NCBI RefSeq assembly: GCF_965284335.1 | Contig: NZ_OZ260076.1 | Length of the DNA stretch: 64,000 nucleotides | Source: Tabrizicola_A sp965284335 | GTDB lineage: Bacteria > Pseudomonadota > Alphaproteobacteria > Rhodobacterales > Rhodobacteraceae | Direction: 5' to 3' (one strand) | Shown: piece by piece, positions 18,396-27,251 of the stretch | Position numbering within the stretch: the first letter of the stretch is position 1 | Layout of the letters: each line of letters opens with the position of its first letter | Program-made: the position numbers and the translations under genes | The notes under the pieces: generated by a model | What the model saw: only the letters and a program-made list of their open reading frames with translations | Told to the model about the DNA's origin: nothing | Databases searched by the model: none

Positions 18396-20887
18396 GACAG
18401 ATCGCCCGCCTATGGCTGCTGGCGCTTTGCGGCGTGGTTCTGATGGCGCATTTGGCGCTGCCGGGGCAGGCCCAAGACACCATCCGGCAGGTGGACGAAA
18501 CCGGGGCCTTGGTGGCACGGCAAGGGCCGGGTCTGGTGACGCAGCCCGTGGTCCCGGCGGTGAAAGAGACCACCTCGCTTGACTATGCGGCATGGAACCG
18601 GCTGGCCGAACGGGCCGAAAAGGCCAGCGCCAATCGCAACATCGGCTCTGAGGCGCTGGAGGCGCTGCGTCGCCAGATCGTAGATTGGCGCAGCGCGCTT
18701 TTGGGCGAGCAAAACGCCAATGCCGCCCGCATTGCCACATTGCGCGCTCAGATCGCCGCATTGGGGCCTGCACCCGCCGAAGGCGCGCCCGAGGCAGAAG
18801 AAATCGCCAAACGCCGATCGGCGCTGACCGAACAACTTGTCACCCTGCAAGCCCCCGGCCTTGCCGCCGAAGAGGCCTATCGTCGTGCTGATGGGTTGAT
18901 CGCCGAGATTGACCGCGTCTTGCGCGAGCGACAGGCCGATCAATTGCTGCAACTTTGGCCGGCCCCCATCAACCCGGCCAATTGGCCCGAGGCGGTTGTC
19001 GGCATGACCGACACCGGGCTGCGGCTTTGGGATGAAACGGCCGAAGCTTGGGCCAATCCGGCCGCGCGCACGTCTTTTGGCGACAATGTGCCGTTTATCC
19101 TTTTGCTCTTGGCAATCGCCTTGGGCTTGGCGGTTTATGGCCGCGCTTGGGTGCAGGTGATGTCCAGCCAGTTGCAAGATCGTGCCTCGGCGCGTGGACG
19201 CAAAGTCTTGGCGCTGTTCACCTCGCTTGGCGAAATCATCTTTCCTTTCGTGGGGGTGATCTGCGGTTTTGCAGCACTTGAACTGACGACCATGATTGGT
19301 GAGGTGGGCAAGAGGGTCATTGATGCCACGGCGGATTTGGCCGTCTATGTCATTCTGGCGGCTTGGACGGCGGGGCGGGTCTTTCCGCGCGGGCTGTCGC
19401 AAGGCCCGCTGAACCTGCCCGCCGAGCGGCGCGCCGAGGCGCGCTATAATGCGGTGGCCATGGCCATCTTGCTGGGGCTGGACGGGGTGCGCTTTGCCGC
19501 AATGGATGCGCAGTCTTATTCCGAGGGCACGACATCTGTCACCAGCTTTCCCGGCCTTGTGGTTTCGGGGCTTTTGCTGGTGCGGATGGGGCAGCTATTG
19601 CATCGCCATCTGGCCTCAGAGCGGCGTGAGGCCGAGCAGGTGGGCTATGGCAACCGGCTGATCGGGATGCTGGGGCAGGGGGCGATCTTGATTGGGATCA
19701 TCGGCCCGGTTCTGGCGGCGGTGGGTTATGTGCCTGCCGCCTCGGCGCTGGTTTATCCGGCGATGCTGTCGCTCTTTACCGTCGGGCTGTTGTTGGTGGC
19801 ACAAGATCTGATCGAAGACATCTATGCTGCCATCACCGGGCGGCAGGACGATGTTGGAGATGCGCTGTTTCCGGTGCTGGCCAATTTCGCGCTGGCGCTG
19901 GCCAGCCTGCCGGTCTTTGCCCTGATCTGGGGCGCGCGCACCTCGGACCTGACCGAGCTTTGGACGCGGTTCCGCGAGGGTTTTGCCATCGGTGACACCC
20001 GGATTTCGCCCACCAATTTCTTGGTCTTTGCCATAATCTTTGCGCTGGGCTATGTTCTGACGCGCATGTTCCAAGGCGGGTTGCGCAATTCGATCTTGCC
20101 ACGCACGTCTTTGGACCAAGGCGGCCAGAATGCCATTGTTTCGGGCATTGGCTATATCGGGATATTCCTTGCAGGCTTGACCGCGATCAATGCCGCGGGG
20201 ATCGACCTGTCGGGCCTTGCCATCGTTGCCGGTGCGCTGTCGGTCGGTATCGGTTTTGGCCTTCAGGCGGTGGTGTCAAACTTTGTCTCTGGCATCATCC
20301 TCTTGGTCGAACGCCCGGTGAGCGAGGGCGACTGGATCGAGGTTGGCGGTGTGCAAGGCACGGTCAAATCTATCTCGGTGCGTTCCACCCGTATTCAGAC
20401 CTTTGACCGATCTGATGTGATCGTTCCCAACTCCGATCTGATTTCAGGGCAGGTCACAAATTACACCCGCTTTAATCTCTCGGGGCGTTTGATCGTGCCG
20501 GTTGGGGTGGCCTTTGGCTCAGACACCCGCAAGGTCGAGACGATCTTGCGCGAAATCGCCGAAGCCCAGCCCCTTGCGGTGCTGAACCCGCCACCTTCGG
20601 TGTTTTTGACGGGCTTTGGCGCGGATGCGATCAATTTCGAAATCCGCATGATCCTGCGCGATGTGAATTTCTCGATGGCGGTGCGGAGCGAGATCAACCA
20701 TCAGATCGTGACCCGCTTTGGTGAGGAGGGGATCGAAATCCCCTTCGCCCAGACCGAAGTTTATCTGCGCAACGTCGAGGCCATTGGCCAAGCGCTGCGT
20801 GGGTTGCCCGTTACCGCAGAGGCGCCCGCCGGATCTGCGGCCAGCCCGACCGCCCAAGCCCCCTTACCCGGACCGACCAACACATGA
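18392..20887 (+). CDS. MscS-family mechanosensitive channel with DUF3772-like N-terminus
   Basis: 831 residues. It has a signal peptide (LLALCGVVLMAHLALPGQAQ), then a periplasmic alpha-helical, coiled-coil-like region resembling DUF3772 (about 50-190), roughly ten hydrophobic segments, and a C-terminal MscS core from about residue 600. The core contains the pore helix ALSVGIGFGLQAVVSNFVSG and the beta domain RPVSEGDWIEVGGVQGTVKSI. Such large MscS homologues release solutes during hypo-osmotic shock. It overlaps cysK at its start and the AlaX gene at its end by four bases each. Confidence 0.92.
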   Translation: MRQIARLWLLALCGVVLMAHLALPGQAQDTIRQVDETGALVARQGPGLVTQPVVPAVKETTSLDYAAWNRLAERAEKASANRNIGSEALEALRRQIVDWRSALLGEQNANAARIATLRAQIAALGPAPAEGAPEAEEIAKRRSALTEQLVTLQAPGLAAEEAYRRADGLIAEIDRVLRERQADQLLQLWPAPINPANWPEAVVGMTDTGLRLWDETAEAWANPAARTSFGDNVPFILLLLAIALGLAVYGRAWVQVMSSQLQDRASARGRKVLALFTSLGEIIFPFVGVICGFAALELTTMIGEVGKRVIDATADLAVYVILAAWTAGRVFPRGLSQGPLNLPAERRAEARYNAVAMAILLGLDGVRFAAMDAQSYSEGTTSVTSFPGLVVSGLLLVRMGQLLHRHLASERREAEQVGYGNRLIGMLGQGAILIGIIGPVLAAVGYVPAASALVYPAMLSLFTVGLLLVAQDLIEDIYAAITGRQDDVGDALFPVLANFALALASLPVFALIWGARTSDLTELWTRFREGFAIGDTRISPTNFLVFAIIFALGYVLTRMFQGGLRNSILPRTSLDQGGQNAIVSGIGYIGIFLAGLTAINAAGIDLSGLAIVAGALSVGIGFGLQAVVSNFVSGIILLVERPVSEGDWIEVGGVQGTVKSISVRSTRIQTFDRSDVIVPNSDLISGQVTNYTRFNLSGRLIVPVGVAFGSDTRKVETILREIAEAQPLAVLNPPPSVFLTGFGADAINFEIRMILRDVNFSMAVRSEINHQIVTRFGEEGIEIPFAQTEVYLRNVEAIGQALRGLPVTAEAPAGSAASPTAQAPLPGPTNT

Positions 20888-21603
20888 TGACCCTTCCGCT
20901 GTTTCGTGATGACGCTTATTTGTGTGAGGCTGAGGCCACTGTGCTGGCCCATACCCCTGAAGGCGGCATCGTGGTGGATCGCTCGGTGTTTTACGCGACA
21001 AGCGGCGGCCAACCGGGCGACAGTGGAATGATCGATTGGGACGGCGGGCGCATGACCATTGCCACCGCCGTCAAGGTCGAGGGCGGCGCCATCGCCCTTG
21101 TGCCAGCTGAACCCCGCCCGTTGCCGCCGATTGGTGCGGCGCTGCGCCAACGCATCGACTGGGACCGCCGCCATCGCCACATGCGGGTGCATACCGCGCT
21201 GCACTTATTGTCGGTGGTCATTCCGCTGCCGGTGACCGGGGGCCAGATTGGGGCAGACAAAGGGCGGCTGGATTTCGACATGCCCGAGGCGCCGACGGAT
21301 GTTCCAGCGCTGAACACCGCGCTGAACGCCTTGATCGCGCGTGATCTCGCCGTGACCGACAGTTGGATCACGGATGCAGAGCTTTTGGCCAATCCGGGCC
21401 TTGTCAAAACCATGTCCGTCATGCCGCCGATGGGGCAGGGCCGGGTGCGGCTTGTGCGGATCGGGGATGAGGCCAACCAGATTGACCTGCAACCCTGCGG
21501 GGGCACCCATGTCGCCCGCACCGCGGAAATCGGCCATGTCGAGATTGGCAAGATCGAAAAGAAGGGCAAACTCAACCGCCGGGTCAGCCTGATCTTGCTG
21601 TGA
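20884..21603 (+). CDS. AlaX-type alanyl-tRNA editing protein
   Basis: 239 residues. It resembles the free-standing editing domain of AlaRS, which hydrolyses Ser- or Gly-tRNA(Ala). The zinc-site motifs are present: HTALH near residue 101 and CGGTH near residue 204. The N-terminal beta-barrel part (ATSGGQPGDSGMI) marks the AlaX-M type. Its start overlaps the channel stop (ATGATG). tRNA-Ser follows 105 bases downstream. Confidence 0.92.
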   Translation: MMTLPLFRDDAYLCEAEATVLAHTPEGGIVVDRSVFYATSGGQPGDSGMIDWDGGRMTIATAVKVEGGAIALVPAEPRPLPPIGAALRQRIDWDRRHRHMRVHTALHLLSVVIPLPVTGGQIGADKGRLDFDMPEAPTDVPALNTALNALIARDLAVTDSWITDAELLANPGLVKTMSVMPPMGQGRVRLVRIGDEANQIDLQPCGGTHVARTAEIGHVEIGKIEKKGKLNRRVSLILL

Positions 21604-21708
21604 GGTGCCGCCACATAGCATCCCCCCGAAAATCCCCGATTTTCCTGCGCCCTTTCTCCCCCTTTTCCCTTGAGTGCCCCCAAACTTCCCGCTAAACACC
21701 GCCCCAAC

Positions 21709-21798
21709 GGATCGGTGGCCGAGTGGTCGAAGGCGCACGCCTGGAAAGTGTGTAGGCGGGGAACCGTCTCTAGGGTTCGAATCCCTATCGATCCGCCA
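21709..21798 (+). tRNA. tRNA-Ser (GGA anticodon)
   Basis: A 90-base class II tRNA with a long variable arm. The acceptor stem GGATCGG pairs with TCGATCC, with discriminator G73 and encoded CCA. The anticodon loop CTGGAAA reads UCC/UCU codons. The T-arm is TAGGGTTCGAATCCCTA. It marks the boundary between the core backbone and the accessory region on its right. Confidence 0.97.
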
Positions 21799-21832
21799 CT
21801 TGCACATCGCAAACCCGAAATGAGGTCCCCCG

Positions 21833-21862
21833 CGGGGCCTTTTTTCTTTTTGTTTCAAAGGG
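21833..21862 (+). terminator. Rho-independent terminator after tRNA-Ser
   Basis: AGG-t-CCCC pairs with GGGGCCT around a three-base loop, with one bulged T, followed by TTTTTTCTTTTTG. It is correctly placed to end the tRNA-Ser transcript. Confidence 0.8.
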
Positions 21863-21970
21863 GTTTAGCGGGGCCATCCGACTTTTGGAGACCGGCGTTT
21901 TCGCCGAAATCGGTCTCTGAACGCCCCGCGTCTCTTTCCACCCGCCCTTCACCAAAATCGAGACGGACTA

Positions 21971-22811
21971 GGCCCTGTGGACAATCAGGATTCCCATTTT
22001 GGCTGATTTCTGATTCAAGCTTCCAAAGTGGAGGTTTGAATGAACGATCAGCGGTTCGTGGTGACAGATGCCTTTTGGAAGCGGCTTGAAGAGCATCTGC
22101 CAGGCAAGGCCAGTAATGCGGGGGTCACGGCGAAGGACAACCGTCTGTTTCTGGAAGCGGTCTTCTGGCGTGTCCGGACGGGGTCGCCTTGGCGTGATCT
22201 GCCGTCTGGTTTCGGTAAGTGGAACAGCCAATTTCGACGCTTCCGCAGATGGGCCAAATCGGGTGTTTTCGAGCGTCTTTTCAATGCGATGAGTGGTGAC
22301 CCCGACCTTGAATATGCCCTCATCGACGGTACCATCGTTCAGGTTCACCAGAAGGCGAGCGGCGCAAAAGGGGGACTCAGGCTCAGGCCATCGGCCGCTC
22401 TCGCGGCGGTTTGACGACCAAGATCGTGGCCCTCGTCGATGCGCTTGGCAATCTCATGCGCTTCATGCTGCTGCCGGGTCAGGCCCATGACATGAAGGGT
22501 GTAGCACCCTTGATCCGAGGCGTGTCCTTCGGAGCGCTACTGGCAGACAAGGCGTTCGATGCGAATTGGTTGCTTGAAGAACTCGATGTGCGGGGCGCAA
22601 CTGCAGTCATTCCGCCAAAAGCCAACCGCAAGCAGCAGCGCGACTATGATGCCAACGCCTACAGATGGCGGCACCTGATCGAGAACTACTTTGCGAAAAT
22701 CAAGGAATTCAGGGGCATCGCGACGCGTTACGACAAGACAGACTGCAGCTATGCCGCCAACTGGAACCTTGCCGCTACCCTCATCGCGTCACGTTGATTG
22801 TCCACAGGCCC
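21971..22811 (+). mobile_element. IS5-family element, IS427 group (about 841 bp)
   Basis: The 17-bp terminal inverted repeats GGCCCTGTGGACAATCA (21971-21987) and the complement of 22795-22811 differ at one position. TA flanks both ends (21969-21970 and 22812-22813), the expected target duplication. One transposase is split over two frames. The element appears intact and lies between tRNA-Ser and the copper island. Confidence 0.9.
22040..22797 (+). CDS. IS427-group transposase (two frames, -1 frameshift)
   Basis: The first frame (22040-22414, 124 residues) has the helix-turn-helix and first catalytic region ending YALIDGTIVQVHQKASGAKGG. The second (open before 22411, stop 22797) has the rest of the DDE core: LADKAFDAN and YRWRHLIENYFAKIKEFR. 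The slippery string AAAAGGGGG at 22366-22374 would move ribosomes -1 from GAKG into TQAQAIGRSRGGLTTK, which restores the usual family sequence. Full-length product about 251 residues. Confidence 0.88.
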
Positions 22812-23031
22812 TAAAAAGATCAAGCGATTTCAGAATATTGGCGGAATCGCACTGCGCCGCGGTTGAAGTGGGTTGGTCCGCTCTCGGTGCGAACGGAGAC
22901 ACCCGCAGGCGGCGTGGTCGTGCGAGGTGGCGCGAACTTCAGCGCGGGGTCAGCCTTCTGGCCAGACGTCGCAAGGGGCGGAAAGCAGACGTTTGGGGCG
23001 AGGCACCGATCGTCCGCTTTCCGGGCGCCGA

Positions 23032-25383
23032 TCATACCCTCGCCGACCGCAATCGCAGTGCGTTCAGGACAACCGAGACAGACGACAGGCTCATCGCAAT
23101 AGCCGCGATGATCGGGCTGACCAGAAGCCCTGTGAACGGATAAAGCAGCCCTGCCGCGACGGGCACGCCTGCGGCGTTGTAAACCAGCGCGAAGAACAGG
23201 TTCTCGCGGATGTTCCTCATCGTCGCGCGTGACAGGCGGCGGGCGCGGACAATGCCGTCAAGATTGCCCTTCACCAGCGTGAAGCCCGCGCTTTCGATGG
23301 CGACATCGGCGCCCGTCCCCATGGCGATGCCGACATCCGCCTGTGCCAGTGCAGGCGCGTCGTTCACGCCGTCGCCCGCCATTGCGACCTTGTGGCTTGC
23401 TTCCTGCAATTCGCGGATGATGCGCGCCTTGTCCTGCGGCAGGACGTCCGCGCGGATCTCGTCGATCCCCAGCCGCGCCGCCACGGCCCGCGCCGTGCGT
23501 TCGTTGTCGCCCGTCGCCATGATGATCCGCAGGCCCAGCCCGTGCAGCGCCTTCAGCGCGGCGGGGGTGGTTTCCTTCACCGGATCGGCCACGGCGACCA
23601 GACCGGCCACCGCGCCGTCCAGCACGACGAACATTACCGTCTCGCCTTGGTCGCGCCGCGCATCGGCCTTGGCGACGAGCGCCTCGCCGGACAGGCCAAG
23701 GTCCTCCAGCAGCCGGAGATTGCCAAGCGCCACGGGTCGCCCGTCCACGCTGCCCTTCACGCCCTTGCCAGTCACCGCCTCGAAATCCGTGGCTTCGGCC
23801 ATCGGCACGCCCCGCGCTTCGGCCCCGCGAACGATGGCTTCGGCCAAGGGATGCTCCGACCCGCGTTCCAGCGAGGCGGCAAGGCGAAGCACCTCGGCCT
23901 CGTCATGCCCCGCCTCAGGCAGCACTGCCATCAGGCGCGGCTTGCCTTCGGTCAGCGTGCCGGTCTTGTCGACGATCAGCGTATCGACCTTTTCAAACCG
24001 CTCCAGCGCCTCGGCATTCTTGATCAGCACACCAGCCTGTGCCCCACGCCCGGTGGCGGTCATGATCGACATAGGTGTGGCAAGGCCAAGGGCGCAGGGG
24101 CAGGCGATGATCAAAACCGCCACGGCGGCGACCAGCGCATAGGACAGCGCAGGCTCCGGCCCCCAAATGGCCCATGCGACAAAGGCCAAGGCCGCGATCG
24201 CAATGACCGCAGGCACGAAAAGTCCGGCCACATGGTCGGCATATTTCTGGATCGGCGCCCGCGACCGCTGCGCCTTGGCGACCATCTCGACGATCTGCGC
24301 CAACATCGTATCGGCCCCCACACGGGCCGCGCGGATCACCAGCGCCCCCGTGCCGTTGATCGTGGCACCCGTCACCGGATCACCCGCCACCTTTTCCACC
24401 GGCACGGGTTCGCCCGTGATCATGCTTTCATCCACCGACGAGCGGCCCTCGACCACCTCCCCATCGACTGGCACCTTCTCACCAGGCCGCACGCGGATGT
24501 GATCGCCCACCTGCACCGCATCCAGCGCCACCTCCTCCTCAGACCCGTCCGGGCGGATGACGCGGGCGGTCTTGGCGGCCATGTCGAGCAGGGCGCGGAT
24601 GGCGCGACCCGTGCCTTCGCGGGCGCGCAGTTCCATGACCTGACCCAACAGCACAAGCGTCACGATCACTGCTGCCGCCTCGAAATAAAGTCCGACATGG
24701 CCGTGCGCGTCGCGAAACCCATCGGGGAATATCTGCGGGGCCACGACGCCTGCCACGCTGAAGGCCCAGGCCGCGATCACACCCATCGAGATCAGGCTGA
24801 ACATGTTCAGCTGCAGTGTGGCGAAAGACACCCAGCCACGCGTCAGGAAGGGCCAGCCGTACCACAGGACGACGGGCGTGCCAAGCGCGAGTTCCGCCCA
24901 CATCGCCGTGCGTTCGGCCATCATCCCGCGAAGAAAGCCAAGGCCGACCATCGGACCCATCGTCAGCAGCAGAAGCGGCACAGTGAGCGCCACGCCGACC
25001 CACATCCGCTGCGTGAAATCCAGGAGTTCGGGGTTCGGCGCGTCCTCCCCAGCGCTTGTCGCGTCACGCTCCAGCCCCATGCCGCAGATTGGACAGGAAC
25101 CGGGTTCGGTCTGCCGCACCTCCGGATGCATGGGGCAGAAATAGACAGGCCCGTTCCATCCCGCCGGAACGCGATCGAAGGTGGCAGCGGCCTCCGGCTG
25201 CAGCCTTTCCTCACCGTGGCCGTGACCATGAACTTTATGACCGCGCCCTTGCGGGGCCTGTCCTTCCGGAACCAACGCCATCCCGCATTTCGGACACCTG
25301 CCGGGATGGTCCTGCCGCACTTCGGGGTGCATGGGGCAGACGTAGGAAATGTGAGGCTGTTCCGAAGCATGCGGCTGATCCAT
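23032..25383 (-). CDS. copA: Copper-translocating P1B-type ATPase
   Basis: 783 residues from the ATG at 25383, preceded by GGAGGGTGGG; an earlier in-frame GTG overlaps that site. Two N-terminal heavy-metal-binding zinc-ribbon-like motifs (YVCPMHPEVRQ...CPKCGM and YFCPMHPEVRQ...CPICGM) flank a His-rich linker. The membrane metal site is CPC at about residues 427-429, the phosphorylated Asp is in DKTGTLT (near 472), SEHPLAEA carries the P1B HP motif, and GDGVND is near 670. It exports Cu+ from the cytoplasm. There are no classic CxxC HMA domains, as in many P1B-1 pumps with CPMHPE ends. Confidence 0.94.
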   Translation of the reverse strand: MDQPHASEQPHISYVCPMHPEVRQDHPGRCPKCGMALVPEGQAPQGRGHKVHGHGHGEERLQPEAAATFDRVPAGWNGPVYFCPMHPEVRQTEPGSCPICGMGLERDATSAGEDAPNPELLDFTQRMWVGVALTVPLLLLTMGPMVGLGFLRGMMAERTAMWAELALGTPVVLWYGWPFLTRGWVSFATLQLNMFSLISMGVIAAWAFSVAGVVAPQIFPDGFRDAHGHVGLYFEAAAVIVTLVLLGQVMELRAREGTGRAIRALLDMAAKTARVIRPDGSEEEVALDAVQVGDHIRVRPGEKVPVDGEVVEGRSSVDESMITGEPVPVEKVAGDPVTGATINGTGALVIRAARVGADTMLAQIVEMVAKAQRSRAPIQKYADHVAGLFVPAVIAIAALAFVAWAIWGPEPALSYALVAAVAVLIIACPCALGLATPMSIMTATGRGAQAGVLIKNAEALERFEKVDTLIVDKTGTLTEGKPRLMAVLPEAGHDEAEVLRLAASLERGSEHPLAEAIVRGAEARGVPMAEATDFEAVTGKGVKGSVDGRPVALGNLRLLEDLGLSGEALVAKADARRDQGETVMFVVLDGAVAGLVAVADPVKETTPAALKALHGLGLRIIMATGDNERTARAVAARLGIDEIRADVLPQDKARIIRELQEASHKVAMAGDGVNDAPALAQADVGIAMGTGADVAIESAGFTLVKGNLDGIVRARRLSRATMRNIRENLFFALVYNAAGVPVAAGLLYPFTGLLVSPIIAAIAMSLSSVSVVLNALRLRSARV

Positions 25384-25516
25384 CCCACCCTCCTGCACGT
25401 TCAGGCCATCACATCGACTCTGGCCAGCGGTTCCATGATCTGCGTCAACGCATCTCGATGCAGAACTGTTATTTCTCGCTTTGATCTTTCTGAAAAGCCG
25501 TTCCGGAGCTGGAGCC

Positions 25517-25550
25517 TTGACCTTCCAGCGGGTGGAATCCCCATCTTGAC
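25517..25550 (+). promoter_or_regulatory. CueR/HmrR-type (MerR family) copper promoter
   Basis: TTGACC at 25517 is followed by a dyad with half-sites TTCCA and TGGAA and an over-long spacer of about 19 bases before the likely -10 region. This is the geometry of promoters untwisted by copper-sensing MerR-family activators. It lies between copA (minus strand) and the small copper genes (plus strand). The right half-site is imperfect (TGGAATCC rather than TGGAAGGT). No merR-type gene is in the window. Confidence 0.65.
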
Positions 25551-25589
25551 TATGGGGCGCAAGAGATGCGCCAGACCAAGGAGACCGAG

Positions 25590-25649
25590 ATGATCACATT
25601 CAGCATCCCCGGCACGAATTGCGGAAGCCGCGCACAAAAAGAGGACTGA
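25590..25649 (+). pseudogene. Remnant of a heavy-metal-associated (copper chaperone-like) gene
   Basis: A 19-residue frame MITFSIPGTNCGSRAQKED directly follows the copper promoter and an AAGGAGACC ribosome site. It resembles the first strand of HMA chaperones, typically M-x-FSIPDMTCGHC, but the second Cys of the metal-binding CxxC is gone and the frame ends where the domain should continue. I read it as a decayed copZ-like gene whose 5' end survives. Confidence 0.45.
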
Positions 25650-25650
25650 C

Positions 25651-25866
25651 ATGTTCCGCTGTTTCCGGTCCACCCAAGGCAAGGTCATCCTCGGACTTGT
25701 CGCTATAGCTGCGGTCTATCTGGTGGTCTGGCACAGCGTCCATCTGGCGGCGGTCGCGCCTTTCCTGCTCTTGCTCGCCTGCCCGCTGATGCATGTCCTG
25801 ATGCACCGGTCCGGCCACGGCGGGCACCATCACTCCGCTCACAATGACGCACAGAAGGAGAGGTGA
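25651..25866 (+). CDS. DUF2933 small membrane protein
   Basis: 71 residues. Two hydrophobic helices (VILGLVAIAAVYLVVW and VAPFLLLLACPLMHVLM) are followed by a His-rich tail (HRSGHGGHHHSAH). This is the pattern of DUF2933 proteins, which are found next to copper ATPases, and the His tail may bind metal. It starts one base after the chaperone remnant stop and shares its promoter. Confidence 0.85.
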   Translation: MFRCFRSTQGKVILGLVAIAAVYLVVWHSVHLAAVAPFLLLLACPLMHVLMHRSGHGGHHHSAHNDAQKER

Positions 25867-25867
25867 G

Positions 25868-25944
25868 ATGACGACACTTCACCCGTTTCCCTTTGGTATC
25901 GCCCTCGGCACGGCTCTCGGCGTTCTTTCGGCGCTGTGCTGGAT
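25868..25944 (+). pseudogene. DUF5676-like membrane protein gene cut by an IS element
   Basis: The frame MTTLHPFPFGIALGTALGVL followed by SALCWI matches the start of DUF5676 family membrane proteins that follow DUF2933 in copper islands. The native sequence ends at 25944, where the IS3-type inverted repeat begins. Reading continues into the IS antisense strand to a stop near 26155, giving a meaningless fused tail. ATG follows GAAGGAGAGGTG. Confidence 0.7.
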
Positions 25945-25985
25945 TGAACCGCCCCGGATTTATCGGAGGGTGATTTGTTCATATT

Positions 25986-26891
25986 TCAGGCGACCATATC
26001 GAGTGAGTTCAGGTTTGCATAGAACGCCTCCTCTGCTTCTGCGGGCGGGATATAACCGATGGGGCCAAGAAGGCGGCGATTGTTATACCAATCGACCCAT
26101 TTCAAGGTTTCCCATTCGACCTCGCGCATCGATTTCCATGGGCCGATCTGGTTGATGACCTCGGTTTTGAAGAGGCCTATCACACATTCGGCAAGGGCAT
26201 TATCATAGGCATCGCCGACGGTGCCTACGGAAAGATCGATCTCTGCCTCGGCCAGGCGCTCAGTATACTTGATGGACAAGTATTGGGAGCCACGGTCCGA
26301 GTGATGAACCAAGCTCTTGTTATCTGGCGTCTTTCTTTGCCAGATCGCTTGCTCCAGGGCGTCGAGCACGAACTGTGTCTTCATCGAGGTCGAGGCACGC
26401 CAGCCGACAATACGACGCGCAAACACATCGATCACGAATGCCACGTAGACCGTCCCAGACCAAGTTTGCACGTAGGTGAAATCTGAAACCCACAGCTTGT
26501 TCGGACGGTCTGCCATGAACAGTCGGTTCACCTTGTCATCTGGGCAGGGCTGCGATGTGTCAGGGTTCGTGGTGACAACCTTTTTGCCCCGAAGCACACC
26601 TTTGAGGCCCAAATCGCGCATCAAACGCTCCACAGTGCATCGCGCGACGTCCTGATTGCCTCTGAGCAAGACGTGCCAGATCTTCCGCGCCCCATAGAGC
26701 TTACGGTTGTCTTTCCAGGCGGCATCGATCTTGATGCAGAGATCCGCGTCCGACTTTGCCCGAGCCGAAGCACGATCAGGATCACGCCTGATGGCGCGAC
26801 GCTCATAATAGGTAGACTGGGCGATTTGCAGCATTTTGCACATCGGCTCGACCCCGAACTGTCCCCTATGTTCTTCAATGAAAGCAGTCAC
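25986..26891 (-). CDS. IS3-family transposase OrfB (rve integrase core)
   Basis: 301 residues. The first catalytic Asp is in LWVSDFTYVQTW, the second in VHHSDRGSQY, and the Glu in AYDNALAECVIGLFKTEVI. The N-terminal HTH_21-like segment (YGARKIWHVLL) is complete. A GTG start overlaps the orfA stop by four bases (GTGA), suggesting translational coupling. Confidence 0.93.
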   Translation of the reverse strand: MTAFIEEHRGQFGVEPMCKMLQIAQSTYYERRAIRRDPDRASARAKSDADLCIKIDAAWKDNRKLYGARKIWHVLLRGNQDVARCTVERLMRDLGLKGVLRGKKVVTTNPDTSQPCPDDKVNRLFMADRPNKLWVSDFTYVQTWSGTVYVAFVIDVFARRIVGWRASTSMKTQFVLDALEQAIWQRKTPDNKSLVHHSDRGSQYLSIKYTERLAEAEIDLSVGTVGDAYDNALAECVIGLFKTEVINQIGPWKSMREVEWETLKWVDWYNNRRLLGPIGYIPPAEAEEAFYANLNSLDMVA

Positions 26892-27229
26892 TTGCGAAAC
26901 GGGCGGTCGAGCTCCGCCATTGCAAAATATGCTGATGCCTTCTTCAGTATCTCGTTAGCCTGACGCAGTTCACGGTTCTCACGTTCAAGCTCTTTTATTC
27001 GAGCTTTATCGGCACTGGTCAGACCTGGCCGTTCGCCACCATCACGCTGGGCCTGACGCACCCAAACGCGAAGGCTGTCCGGCGAACAACCCAATTTGCC
27101 TGCAATCGCCACCAGCGCAGAAGCTTCGCTTTGATACTCATCGCGGTGTTCCAGCAAAAGCCGCACCGCGCGTTCGCGGAACTCGGGTGAATACGGCTTC
27201 GACGTCTTCTTCTTTTGTGCATGTTCCAT
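26888..27229 (-). CDS. IS3-family transposase OrfA
   Basis: 113 residues from the ATG at 27229 (MEHAQKKKTSKPY); a start three codons upstream is also open. It contains the HTH_Tnp_1 domain (SPEFRERAVRLLLEH then LGCSPDSLRVWVRQAQRD) and a C-terminal leucine zipper (RIKELERENRELRQANEILKKA) that pairs with OrfB. Confidence 0.92.
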   Translation of the reverse strand: MEHAQKKKTSKPYSPEFRERAVRLLLEHRDEYQSEASALVAIAGKLGCSPDSLRVWVRQAQRDGGERPGLTSADKARIKELERENRELRQANEILKKASAYFAMAELDRPFRK

Positions 27230-27251
27230 AACGGGCAATTCTCCGAGAGTT

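Noticed and set aside
22814..23031. Open frames between the IS427-type element and copA
   Set aside because: They overlap each other in several frames, none has a ribosome site or recognisable motif. I see nothing supportable in this gap.
23392..25593. A 733-codon plus-strand frame
   Set aside because: Antisense of copA; composition is His/Arg rich and shows none of a protein's motifs.
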